Shown here: piece by piece, positions 1-11,630 of the stretch
Layout of the letters: the number at the start of each line of letters is the position of its first letter
How positions within the stretch are numbered: the first letter of the stretch is position 1
Assembly: GCF_000006565.2 (NCBI RefSeq)
Contig: NC_031470.1
Coordinates: 1,924,954 to 1,988,953 of the forward strand
Length of the DNA: 64,000 nt
Reading direction: 5' to 3'
Origin: Toxoplasma gondii ME49
Taxonomy: Eukaryota; Apicomplexa; Conoidasida; Eucoccidiorida; Sarcocystidae
Notes under the pieces: model-generated
Databases searched by the model: none
Seen by the model: only the letters and a program-made list of their open reading frames with translations
What the model was told of the DNA's origin: nothing
Program-made: the position numbers and the translations under genes

Positions 1-600
1 AGAGTTATGTAGCTTGCAATCGTTGGCCAATTCTTCTCGAAGTTGTTGCGTAAGCTTGCTGAGTCCCAAAACAGCGAAGTCGCTCGGGATCCCTGCATGG
101 GAGAAGATGACGCCATTTGCCTTTATTGATAGTGGGAATGATCGGAGCATGTTGCCATAATGCCCGCCATCCATGAACTGCCGGCGGCGCTCCAGGGCAC
201 CTCCAAATTCAATCGTTTCCGAAGGATGAGCGTATCGAAAATCTCCACAGATATTCATTACATCGTGGTTTCCGAGAAGTTGAATTATTTTTCCTCCTTG
301 TTCCGTTGCTTGCGCAGATAGACTCGCGAAGTAGTCGTAAATGCGCTTTCCATCGGGGCCCCTATCGACGACATCACCAGTCTGAATCAGGAGAGTGTCG
401 CCTGCAATCCAGTTCCCGTCTTCATCTACTACTCCGGCTCCGTACAGCAGTAGCATTGTATTGCCGATATCGCCGTGAAGATCGCCGACAGCTAAAATTC
501 GAGAACCAGGCCAGTGAAAGTCAAGGGGATCAGATGTCACGGCAGTCATCGGCCGTACCATAAAGCATGTAAGAAGGAAAGTAAGCACGACCAAGCTCAT
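1..600 (-). CDS. Secreted Shewanella-like Ser/Thr protein phosphatase (3' part beyond window)
   Basis: The minus strand is open from an ATG at 598-600 to the window edge, giving 200 residues. The N terminus (MSLVVLTFLLTCFMV) looks like a signal peptide. The metallophosphatase signature motifs follow in order: GDLHGD (residues 39-44), GDVVDRG (75-81) and GNHD (110-113), then SHAG further on. These residues normally bind the two catalytic metal ions and the phosphate. A bacterial-like calcineurin fold behind a signal peptide is typical of the Shewanella-like phosphatases (SLP/SHLP) found in plants and apicomplexans but not in animals. The Plasmodium relative SHLP1 is an ER-located enzyme needed for invasive-organelle formation; applying that role here is inference. 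An in-frame ATG at 750 would add 50 mostly basic residues and turn the signal peptide into a signal anchor. I prefer the start at 600, but 750 is possible. The C-terminal part lies outside the window. Confidence 0.85.
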   Translation of the reverse strand, partial: MSLVVLTFLLTCFMVRPMTAVTSDPLDFHWPGSRILAVGDLHGDIGNTMLLLYGAGVVDEDGNWIAGDTLLIQTGDVVDRGPDGKRIYDYFASLSAQATEQGGKIIQLLGNHDVMNICGDFRYAHPSETIEFGGALERRRQFMDGGHYGNMLRSFPLSIKANGVIFSHAGIPSDFAVLGLSKLTQQLREELANDCKLHNS

Positions 601-1629
601 GCTGGCGCTCACTCGAACACGTAGGTAGTTGTGCCACGTGCTTTCGATGAAAGGGGGCACGGCCACGCTTCTCCTTGAAGGTGGTTCCCGTTTCTCTGTC
701 CACGGCGGTCTCCATTGTGAAAGAAGCGAGCCGATGGATGTGAGCTCCATGGAAAACCAGGAACCACGTTGGAGCGGGAAAAACATGTTTGGAAAATGAA
801 GAAGCTGGTTGCGTTAGAAACTGATAGCCTGCCGTTTGCAACACTCTGGAACGCCAGTACTCGGGGAATGGGCGAGATAGCGCTCCGATGTGAGCTCTGC
901 TGTGAAAAGAAGCGTCCAATTCAAGTACAAGAAGATTTCCAGGGCAATTAGTTGCATTGTTGGCCAACTCCAACTAGCATACGCGACTTGGCGTACGTCT
1001 AACTATAGCGGGACTGCCACCACGCATGTTTGGACCTGCGGCCGCCTCCACACACTTACTCTAGATGCACTTCTCAACACGATGTGATATCTGGACGAGG
1101 ACAAAAGTACAAATATCGGTCAAGACTTCCACGCTGTCAAAAGTGCGCGTCAGTTGAACCCCAAAGGCACAACAACTCAGCAACATCTACACGGTTTCTC
1201 GCGGTGGGAGGTCTGCATGCAAAAAAAGTGACCCCCACCCTCACGGAGTTCAAGAGGGCATCTTCGTCCTGTAGTCACGCAGCAGCGCTTTTTACTTCTC
1301 CATTTCGGCTTACAGGGCCGTCTACACTTCTTTTTGTCTCTACACCGGTAGGAGACCTGTTGGACAAACTGTCCGGCGGCATGACTGTAGAGGACGTCTC
1401 TTGCTTGAAACGCATCGTAGAGGACTGGCCGGCTCTCAAGCCTGCAGCACCCGATCACTGTTTGACTGCCCCCGCAGTACACAAGGCAACACGCGTCAGC
1501 TTACTTCGTTCAACTTCTGCCCTGACAGGGTTCGGGATCTGCAGAGGAACTTGTGATGCAAGGACGCATGGCTTGCGTGCAGGATTCTTTACCATCGCAT
1601 GAATCGGTTCGAATGCTGCCTGAACAATA

Positions 1630-2176
1630 TCTCTGTTTTTGATGAATGTTTCCTATAGTCGCGCAATGTCAGATTTTTAGCGGATGACCTCCTACCGAAT
1701 ACGATTCTTCTGAATATTCAGAAGTCTCTGCTTCTCAGACACGTAATCGTCTTCGTCGGCTCTTCGTTCCGCCTGCTCGATCCTCAAGAGTGAGTCTGCA
1801 TTCCCCGAAATTTGGTATAGTGTTCTGCAGATATCGCAGCTTGTTTCCTACGCACCCAGCGCTTCAAGCACATCCTCAGTGTCTTCCTCTGGAGCCTGAA
1901 AAGCAACGCATATGTTGCCCGCTTCTGCCTTGAAGAACAGGTCACCTTACATGAACGCGGATCTTGAAGTCCGATTTCCCTTCGAATGCAGACAGCAGAG
2001 CTGTGGAGCCGCCCTGGATAAGAGTACAGTAACTTGTTCTTCCCAGCGCAGCGTGTAATGCACAGCTTCCTTACAGGGCCGAAAGGGGTTTGCTTTAGCT
2101 CTTCTCCCGCGGCATAGGCACTTCCGCACAACGTGGCAGCCATACATACGCCAATACAACAACGAGCTGGCTTCAT
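1630..2176 (-). other. Candidate small secreted-protein gene with 55-61 nt introns, or decayed p24-like gene
   Basis: An ATG at 2176 opens a clear signal peptide (MKPARCCIGVCMAATLCGSA). Downstream the reading frame changes three times, and each change can be explained by a GT-AG interval of about 55-61 nt: GTAAGG...TCCAG, GTAAGG...TTTTCAG and GTGCGT...TGCAG. The resulting phases agree (0, 0, then 1). The joined protein would have blocks ending FEGKSDFKIRVH, then APEEDTEDVLEAL, then a charged helix LLRIEQAERRADEDDYVSEK. Read without splicing, the second interval gives GDLFFKAEAGNICVAFQ. Together with the charged helix, that resembles the GOLD domain and pre-membrane coiled coil of p24 (emp24/gp25L) cargo receptors. 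So the locus could instead be a p24 copy broken by frameshifts and a TAG codon. I could not find the C-terminal membrane segment or a convincing last exon. Confidence 0.35.
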
Positions 2177-3041
2177 TGTGAGACAGAGGGTCTAGATATC
2201 TTTTATGCATGCAGTCCTTTTGGAAAAAAGTTGCTACGTGGGAGTGCTCCCTTGGTGCGACGGGGAATAACTACTTCCCCTGTAGATACAGCAAAAATCG
2301 CCTGAGGAAAGAGGCATAACGGCTCTGTGACAAGTGTGGATTCGGCTGCATTCGATCCTTACCGTAGCAGTCCACACGGGAAAACGAATTTTAATGAGGC
2401 GATACCAGAAGAAACAAAGCGCACTGGTCACGAACTGAGCTGCTGCTTTGTGCTGTTCTAGCGAATCTATAACGGTGCCTGCCAGCATCCGCAGAAACTA
2501 TAGTGAAACCGTGGGACCGGTGCATAAAAAGTGCAAAACCCTGTACGATGCCATCTACAAAAGCTAGAACAAGAAGGCCCCCTCACTACATCGCCCGTCC
2601 CTACAAACAATTCAGTTACGAGAGTGGAAAGGAAGCAAATAAGTGGAACATCAGAAGAATTCGGTGTGCGGCCATGCTGGACTTCTTGGGGTAGACGATA
2701 GCTGGGTGTCGGTTCCGCGTCATTGTGATCTAACAAGTCATGAGAAATATGCAGCGATCCGCTGTGGTGGTTTGGCCATCCTTCCATTGCCCGTTGCACG
2801 CCTGAAATTCTATGTTGGGTGGGTGAACCTGCGTCGCACGGCAAATGCCGTACTGCGTCGGGCTTTTCTGCGTGAACCCATGGATCTGGCCGCACAGCGA
2901 ACTCGCCAGTAGGCGTGACGCAGGTGGAACGGTTGGAACAGTAGCAAATCTGTGCGGAATTTGTCACAAATTTTCTGTCAAATTCTACCCATGGCCAGAG
3001 GTTCGTTTTGGCTGCGCCACTGCCTTAAGTCGTTTTTCAAG
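2177..3041. other. Intergenic region between two minus-strand genes
   Basis: This stretch lies between the candidate small secreted gene and the stop codon of the cysteine-rich protein gene. It has short overlapping open frames on both strands but none with a recognisable domain, signal peptide or phase-compatible neighbours. It probably holds the 3' UTR of the cysteine-rich gene and the upstream region of the gene at 2176. Confidence 0.4.
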
Positions 3042-6000
3042 TTACCGGGCAGCGGTAACGCTGCCTGTTTCGTCGATGTTAATTGTAATGTACACATTGG
3101 TGCGGGCTGATGGAGCTGAAAAATCGCTGCTTTTTCTTTCAGAGAAGGGTTCAGCTATGCCGGATGTGGAAGCAACAGCGCCACGTCCCTGACTACTGAG
3201 AATGGCTCCGTCAGCAGATGCCAGATCAGTGGCACTGGCAGGATCGGATCCTCCATTCAAATACCCTTGCTGTTCAGGCTGCCTTGATAACGGGCCCTCA
3301 TCAGAGAAACTTATTCCTCCTGACGAAGGTGTTTGGTTATAAGGGGACAGTGCAGTTCTTTCAGCTTGCGCTTCGTCGCTTCTCTGAGCCTTTTGCCGAA
3401 TTGCCTCCAACTGGATTGCAATATACTGCAAGTCACCAAGAGATAGCTCACCACCTTGAACCCGGTCAACAATTTGATGCATTTTCTGGATATCACGTTT
3501 CAGTCCATCCAGAAGATCCTGTGCTTCTCTTTCTCGGTCCGCCGGCATGTCCGTAGTTTCCAAGAGATGCTGAAGAGCATGCATCGACCTCAATATGCGA
3601 GCCTTTATATCGAAGGCACCCTGAAGAATTGCTTTCATTAGCGCATCTCTGGGACTTGCTGCCACATGTGATGACAGAGTTATAGGTTGAGGCTCGTGAT
3701 GAAAGGAAGTTATCGGACTGACAACGCTGATCCTCATTGCCGTGTGAAGGGCAGCTGCAGCTGCTGCTAAAGCTGCAGAGCCTGCCTCATCTTCCACGAA
3801 TATTTGCTCGGATGTGTTGACGTTCGTGTGGTCAAGAGCGTGACTCTTGTATTCGGGGTTCGGCTTGATAATTGACGATTCGAATGGCGTGGGCTCTGCA
3901 GCATCTTGTGCCTCGTGTATGTCACCGGTCTTATTTGTGTTTACGTCTGGTGAGAGTCCGTCCATCTGAGATGTGTCGTCCCCGAGGAGGAACTGCCATA
4001 AGCTTTGCATCTCATTTTTCGAAAGGTCTCCTCTCTCAAGACGCGAAAGTCCATCTTCAACAACTTCAATATCATCTCTTATTAGTTCGAGCTCTTGGGC
4101 CATTTCCTCAAGTGGATCATTGCCTCTGTCAGTGATATTCATGGCTCTAGTCAAGCTTTCTTCCTCAGTCCGCAACTCTGACAACAGCGACTTTAGCAAC
4201 TCTCGCAGCTTTTCAGGCTGGACTTCCGAGACCGGCGCTGCTGTCCCACTGCCTGGTGGTCCGAATGAATCCCAGCTGTCGTCAGACTGAGGAGATCTGG
4301 TTCCGTCTTCGGTGTCTCCTCGTGAGAGGTGCTTTCCGACAGGGGCATCGGGCAAGAGAAATGCTGCTGTAGTGGAAGTTCCTGCGAATGTTTCCAGCTC
4401 ACCGATTATTGCCTCCAGCCGTTGACGTTGGTGATCCGTGAGATGGCCACCTTGCGTCCGTTGATTCTGCATTAAATAGTGAATTTCTGTTATCAACTGT
4501 TGTATGCGGTGCAAGTGGGGAGCAACTTCAAAGTTGGGCTTCCCCCCGAAGTGGGCGGAATGGTCGCTCACCACAGATCCGTGCACAGCGTCATGAACAG
4601 GCAGAACCGTTACTTCGTCCGTGTATGGCAGGGCACCCCTGACAATGAAAGGTGAGATAGCAACGGATGTGGATGCCGGGTGGAACGCCTTGTCCCTGTG
4701 ACCGGTGCAACTATTTCCATTGCAGTGGTGTGCTGCATATGCAGACGCCAGATACTCTTTATGCAAGTCACTGAGGTTTTCTCCTGACAAGGAGGACCCA
4801 TCAGAAATGTTTGCTCTGTCCACAAGATGAGGGTTCTTTCCTACGACGTTGTCCAGATGCAACTCTGGTGCTGCTGGGTTGCTTGCTGTTTGCACGTGAG
4901 GAGACGTCTGTTGAGAAAATGAGTATCCACCCGATCGGCTTTTTCCTGTATAGCCATGCAAATATGACTGATGATTGTCACCTTGATGTTCTTCAAGTGC
5001 AAAGCTTGCCGCCCGCTCAATGTTTGATGAACTGCCGGATGCGGGGGCTTCGCTCTTCGAGGAAAACGGAGGAGTTACGTCCGTTAGCAGCGATGGTACT
5101 GGTGAACCGGGAGCCAGAGGTGCGAGTGGAGCCGGCGACCCTTCAGCAAGCACTTCCGAGCTTGCCTCGAACTCGTTTCGTGGATGTTCGTCCAAAAACA
5201 TATCGTGGTCCGTGTGGTCTTCAGTGGGGAGGAGGCTGTGGAACGCTGTCGGCGGCAAGGGTGCGGATGGTACTGGCGGGAGGAGCAGCCGAGGGTTAGT
5301 AATGTAGTACAAACGGTGTTGATTGCCAACGTCGTTGAGATCGACGACATGAGGAGGTGGCACACGTCCGTCCTCCCCAACATAAGTTGGGATATCAGTA
5401 GAATCCACTGCTGCCTTTCTGTTAAATTCGTTTATTCCATATGCTCGAGGACCGAAATAGACTCCACCAGGCGGTGGTGGTGGTACTGGCAACTGAACAG
5501 TTGAAGAATAGTAAGGAGCGGGTTCCGTTTTGCTTTTGAGGCCCCAAGGTTTGAAGGCCGGCAGTAGACGCCGGGCTCGGGTACCAACTGCATTATAACG
5601 TGAACCGTCAGTAGCAGGCCGATCTGTCGCGAACTGAGAAGAGCCCGCAGCTGACTTGGGCCTAGTGGATCGTTCCGGGCTTGACGAGGGTGCCCCAGCG
5701 ACCGTGTGAGCAAGGGAGAGTGCTGCCAGGGCTGCATGCTGAGTGACTGGGTCGACAGAGGACGTAGTGGAGTCACTGATGCGGTACTTAGTCCGGTCTG
5801 GTTCGTTCTTGAGGAGATTATGCAAGGAGGGGTGCAAGCGGTCATTTTCTTTGGTGGAAAGGGAAGTAATAAGATTCGTTGCTGATATTTCCGGTTCTCG
5901 TCCTGGACACACCTTCTTGAGAGCAGTCTTCTGGCAAGGATACGATAGCTTCTGCTTTACGACCTGAGAGATAACAGTTGCGCAGAGCTTGACAGGGATG

Positions 6001-8871
6001 CACAGTAAGGGACCTAATCGATAAGCAGTGTTGTGAAGGAGCTTAAGGCTTCGGTGTGCTGTCGCCCCTCATCCCTCCTCAGCGACTGTCAGAGAAGATT
6101 CCTTACCTTATCACAGCGGGACGCAACTTCTTTCTCCAGTTCTTCACATTTCTGTCGCACTTGAGTCTCTGAGCATTCGTAGGCTTCCTTGTATTCTTCT
6201 TGATCAAAACACTTGCCAGAGAGATAAGTCGGGATGGGCACGCATTCCTCTACCTCTGTTGATTTCACACAGGAGTATTCCATTGTCTTTTTAGCGGCCT
6301 GCAATGATTTACAGCGTTTGTAAAGGCAAGACGCATCATACAGGACATCAGATACCACCATATTAACACATTCCCAATTTCTGCTAGTACACGGAAACAT
6401 GCAACGGGGCTCCCTACCGGGGGACAGCTCGAAAAAGAACGACGACCGATGGATATCGCATTTATGTTCCGGTACTCTCTGCCGAAAGTATGTATCGCAG
6501 CAGCTGTTCGAAGAGCCACTTTCTAGCAAGAACCAGAACCACCACAAGCGAGCGATGAAGCAAGTCACCACACGGTCCATGTCTGCACCGATTACCCGCC
6601 TTACTCTGACCCATTTTCTCAGTTACCGCAGGGTTTCCAAAGAAAAGATATTCGAACGTACGCGGTAGCAAGTGGTGGCATCAATCTTTTCAACGGGAGA
6701 ACATGTGGTCGCAGGCACCTTCGTCTGGCAAGGGAACTCTTCGGTGAATGGCAGCGTTTTCGTGCACAGTTCTTTCCGCTTCACCGACCGGGTTTTGCAG
6801 TTTGATGGCACAAGCTGCCGCGGCATTGGTTCAGACTGGCACACATAGGTCTCGTCGAACTCCTCAACCTGCAAGAAACCCAATATGTTGCTTTTCCAGA
6901 ACCATGAGCCGGAATAACTGGGTGGTGTCTTCACTTTCCTTCAGTCACCGTAAGCAAATCTTCAGCGCGAGCGTCCCCTTTTGAAACGTACAATCCTACC
7001 ATATAGCACGTGTCGGGTTCCGCATCCTTGACTGTTTCGCAAACTTTCTCCTCAACTTCTGTTTCACATTCTCCATCTGCTTTTTTTAGGGAAACATCCG
7101 TGCACGTTTTCTGAACGCGCACTGGCATTTCGACACAAATCGGGACGCTGTGCGCCCTGAGTACTGCTGGTGCAGCAAGCGCTCGAAGGTGTCGCTGTCG
7201 GCTGTTCCGCTCTTCCTCCGCTGCCGACGCCAACGAACCGATGTCGTCGTTTGTCGGAGACGTGGAGTCTCCACCCGATGGTAATGTACCACCTCGGACA
7301 GCATTTTCATCGACGTCGGTTCCAAGCATGGACCCGTGGGCTCGGGTAGAGGTAAGTTCAGCTTGAGACACCCCTGAGAGGGGTGTTGCCGTGCTTGAGC
7401 AAGTCCGTTTCGTTTCAGTGTATGAGCAGTCGAACTCTTTAACATACTGTTCTTCCTGCAGGCAATTGTCACATGAGCATGAAAGTGACAACAATGACAA
7501 GCGAGAAGAGCTGCAAGCTAACGCCCTCACTCGTTGTGAACCCCTTTTGCTTCGGGTCTTCCGCAGGGGACCGCGGAATCGCCTACGCGTGGAGGATGGC
7601 AAAACCACACTCACCTTGATACATGGGCGCTTTCGCATTTGCTTTATCACCTTGCAATTTTGCCTCATACGGGGACGAGAACACGCATACGGAACGTGCC
7701 GTTGAGCTTTCCGATGGCACATAGGACCTCCGCCGATGGATGGGAAGGAATCATTGGGAGACGTATCGTCGTTCTTGCCTTGGGTTAGCTGTGCCATCTT
7801 GCGAAACACCTTGTGAGGAATCTTGTTTTTCCTCCAGGATTCGTGGTCTTTGGGCTGGGTCCTCGAAGGCGTCTGCGGCAGTGTTATGAATTCAAGTTGG
7901 CCCTCGCAGTAGGTTTCAAAGGTTTCCTTGACGCAGTTGAATGACACTGGTTTTACCACGGATTTCGTACATTGATCTGAAACTTGAATGTCTTGGACCG
8001 TGCATTCTTCCACGGTGGAAGACAACGCACAAGGGTACGGCTGTTGAATCGTCCATTCCTTCGTACACTTTCCAGGCAGTTCGATAAGCCGTTTACTGCA
8101 TTTGAGCTCGTAGTCGACCAAATTACAGGGCTTTTCAATCCAACGCATGCCCACCTATTTGCACACACAGAATGACACTATTGGTCGCGTGAGGCCGTAG
8201 TTGCCTGTTCGGGGTGAGCTATTCGTCATTTGCTTCACCACGGGAAAAACAGCGCGGATCAGTTACCAACCAGGTACCTGCTTTGGCCCGATTGAGGCAC
8301 CTCCCGCAAACTCAACAGCGGGGTGCTCACCACCGAGCGAAAGGGACCATTAGCGGCAAACTTCACTGGATCAATCAACTGACTGTACGTTGAAGAACAC
8401 GGCCGGAACAACTACGACGACCAGGATGGTCAATAGAAGTCATCTGTCTTAACGTTTTTAACGCTTGCGAATTTTCAAGTGGCTTCGTTCACTGACTTTA
8501 AATTCTATGCTCCAAGTTCAATATTCACCCGATACATTAAGAGGGAGTCCTCTCCTCCACCGGCTTACTCTGTGGCACACTCGAGGAACTTGCAAGATCT
8601 GCGGTCGACAAGCCACCCGCTTTTCCCTTTTGGGGCAGCTGTATGGTTCTTCCAGCTGCACGACTTCGTGACACATCTCCTCAACGCTCACAGTTTTCTC
8701 CACACACTTGCCTAAACCACCACTTGGTCGTTCGATATGGGGATTCGAATACGCATCATCGACACTGTTGAGGATCTCGTTAGATGCAGCTGACGCACCA
8801 GCCGCTAACTCGGGTGAGCGGATGACACAGAGGAGGAAGCTCGCACAAGCCAGTAGGCCGACAGGATGCAT
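3042..8871 (-). CDS. Secreted cysteine-rich repeat protein with a long helical, low-complexity C-terminal region
   Basis: Six exons on the minus strand are joined at GT-AG sites: 8871-8569, 8154-7615, 7455-7000, 6868-6662, 6409-6107 and 5963-3042 (stop). Every intron is phase 0, and the predicted protein has 1576 residues. The ATG at 8871 starts a signal peptide (MHPVGLLACASFLLCVI). Exons 1-5 and the start of exon 6 carry cysteines about every 8-10 residues, often as Y-x-C or F-x-C (EEPYSC, QPYPC, VSFNC, ETYVC, EEFPC, MEYSC). They are separated by Lys/Glu-rich stretches, and exons tend to end just after a cysteine (VCHR, PCIK, TCYM, TCYR, RCDK). The remaining 950 or so residues are Ser/Pro/His-rich with three helical segments and no membrane anchor. 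The cysteine spacing recalls oocyst-wall or secreted adhesive proteins of coccidia, but I do not recognise a named family. The acceptor of exon 5 (6409) was chosen because only it keeps phase; the ends of exons 1-4 and 6 are well supported. Confidence 0.75.
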
Positions 8872-11630
8872 TTTGTTGCGTCTAGTTCAGAACAACTTGT
8901 CGGTTCTTAAATGAAAGGCGTGCACCTGTACTGAGTGGAGGAGAGGGAATCGCTCACATCAGCTACACGCCACCAAGCATGTACCGCAGACAACACAGCA
9001 CCGCACAGGTTGCTAATCAATTGTCACATACTTTGCAGAGGAAATAAGAAAGTTGCCATGGCCGAGACTGAACAGGACAGAGATACACTAGATTTCAATG
9101 GACAAATATTAGTTACAGAAATTATGGATGCCGGCGGCCTAGAGCACCCCAAAGGTCCTTTCGATCTGATGAACTTCATCCAAGCGAACTGTCTGCAAAT
9201 TGGCACTTGCCACCTCACAGGACGACATTGCGATACTTGAACGACGTTGAAAGAATGTCAACCCACTGTTAGACGAGACAGTCTTCAGGAAACCACAACA
9301 AAGATAGTCACCATCTGTGCGAGACGAGGTGCGCCAGCCGCCTGAAACATGCTCCTTATAGACAGCCAGCGAGCGCCGTGCTCGTGCAAACGAACCACGC
9401 AGTAACTGGTCATATGCTGGAATTGTGTTGACAATGTACCCGTTTATTTTGAGCAGCTCAGTCTTTCTGGATAGACTCCACGAACTATCTTTCGACATGA
9501 AACAGTAAATACAGGCGCCCACTCGAATGGGTTGTTTGGAATCCAGTAGCACAGCTATCGGTGCCCTTTTTTTCTATTGGAAGGTCGCATCGTGTTGGGA
9601 ATGCGCCGATTTCATTTAATGGAATCTAAGCTGGTTTGAGAAACGTGCCGCAGAACCGAATAGTGTTAGTCCTACAAAGATAATTCACTGCCACAGCTTC
9701 CCCTAACTTGCCACCATTGGGCGTTTCCCCACTCCTGTAGTACAGTGAGAGTCGACTGCTGGAACATGTCGTGACACACCCTCTCACTGGTCTGCAACAC
9801 GCAGAGACACAAAGAAAAACGACTCTGTGTGATAGCCCAAAACAGGTGCCCCGGGGAAAATTCATGCGAACACAGGCAATTCGTGCACGTCGGTCGAGGT
9901 CCCTTGCTCCGTATGGGATTACGAATATGCGAATGGTTCATGTAACTTTTTTGCCGGAGACATTTCCTATTCTGCTTCTTATCTTGACTTTCTGGAGGTT
10001 CACTCAGACGATGTTCACCTTGGCTGGCGTTAACGACAAAATCGCCATACGGGCGACGTTTCGCTGATGGTAGCACCCTCATCGTCTCCTCTTGCATGTC
10101 AGCGTGCAGCCTGTGCAAGGACATCAGCGTCTCCCGAAGATCCAAGCACATTAAAGCTTTCATTGGGTACCCCTGCCAACGAGTGTCATCAGTGCAGGTC
10201 GCTTGATTCCGTGGCTCAGTTATCGGAAAACACATGAGTACGTGACAATAGCGAAGTTCCCCTTCGAAAGTCGTTTCGCGAACGTATAATCGCGAGAGTG
10301 ATAGCTTGCGAGTAACAAGACTTTCTGCTATCCCAACCCAACAGGAAGACCGCTTCTCGAATCACACGGGCTGTCGCCATGGCTTTGTCTAGACCATGAC
10401 CATATTTGATACTTTGGCCACTTGGAGGACACTACTTATCCAATGTAACATTCAAACTATTCTCTGTGTTATACAATTTCTCTTGCGTACAGCTGTTGAC
10501 GTGCCACTGACGGGAACAGGGACCGTGAAATATTCCACTTTGTTGCGGAGCAGTGACGACTGCAAACGCAACGAACTGATGACCCACTTTTGGACCACAG
10601 AGCACTGTATTTTCCTCCATTTAACTGATAACACGTAATGAAATTCCGTGTAAATTCCGCTGTGCGCCATTACCAAACTGCGGTTTCAGGACATGCACTT
10701 CGCTCGACCGTTTGCTCTCCTGTTAGCCACCTACCCACTTTAAGGAGTTTGATCTTTTCCCACTTGACTGTTGGGCTCCCGAGATTCGGCTAAATAAGGA
10801 GCAAGGAACTACATTTCAGCTACGTCATTTCTCCTCTTCTCCACAGCAAGCTGCAGTGAACCGGACCCCGGTCAAACGGGGGTGGAGTGGGAGAGATACG
10901 CTATTTTGGCATTTTCTAAGAGACCGGAGCTGCCCACCATGACAGACCATTTCTTCTTCCGGCCAAACTATTAGCTTTCGACTGGTGCTATCTGCGAGAC
11001 CTATGTGACTGACCATGATGCCGTTCGAATCCATCAGTGGCCAGCTACCTACAACATGTACGATGGCTTTTTCTCCCGGCAAACATTATCGGTGTCGCCG
11101 CCCGTCCGGAATGGCCACTGTGCGTCTCCAGACAACGAGTTCGAACTCATTCAAATCCAGCTCCCGTACACAACCACAGCGTGCCGCTTAGAGTGAATGA
11201 ACAAAAAACCAAGTTTCGAATCCTTTCTGACTAAAACTACAGGGAAACAGAAGGCAGGCCCTCCAAGTACGTGGAGAGCGCACTGCCGTGCGAAGTCGAT
11301 GCTTGCTGGTTGGCTTGATTTTTTGCAGCAGCATTCTTATTGCATGCGGGTGGACTCGGTCAGAATACTTGCTCTTGCAACACACTAATCCAGCACTGCA
11401 ACTTTTGAAAAGGTCATTTATTGTACTTGGTGATTTCACGGCGCTCCAAAGGTGCGACCAGACGGTATCGTTTTTTAGTTTTCATAATAAAGCCGCCGTT
11501 CTTCCCTTTTTTATACGGGAGAGACTTTCAGGCTTCACGAGAGGCCTGATCACAGAGTTGCATTGCCTGTGCATCTGACGAAGAAATTCCTGGTCGTGTC
11601 AGTACGGTAAATTCAGTTTTCCTTGTATCC
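8872..11630. promoter_or_regulatory. Divergent upstream region between the cysteine-rich gene and ISD11
   Basis: This interval of about 2.8 kb separates the two divergent start codons at 8871 (minus) and 11631 (plus). It should contain both promoters and 5' UTRs. Several open frames of 60-190 codons occur on both strands (for example 8935-9240 plus and 9672-10235 minus), but none shows a recognisable domain or matching splice sites. I could not place a specific promoter element. Confidence 0.4.

Noticed and set aside
5910..5912. GTG codon as start of a separate 956-residue gene
   Set aside because: The frame continues upstream to an acceptor at 5964 and joins the cysteine-rich exons in phase 0, so this is an internal Val codon of a larger gene.
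8935..9240. 101-codon plus-strand frame with an internal MAETEQDRDTLDF segment
   Set aside because: No domain, no splice partner and no strand-specific signal; best treated as promoter/5' UTR sequence.
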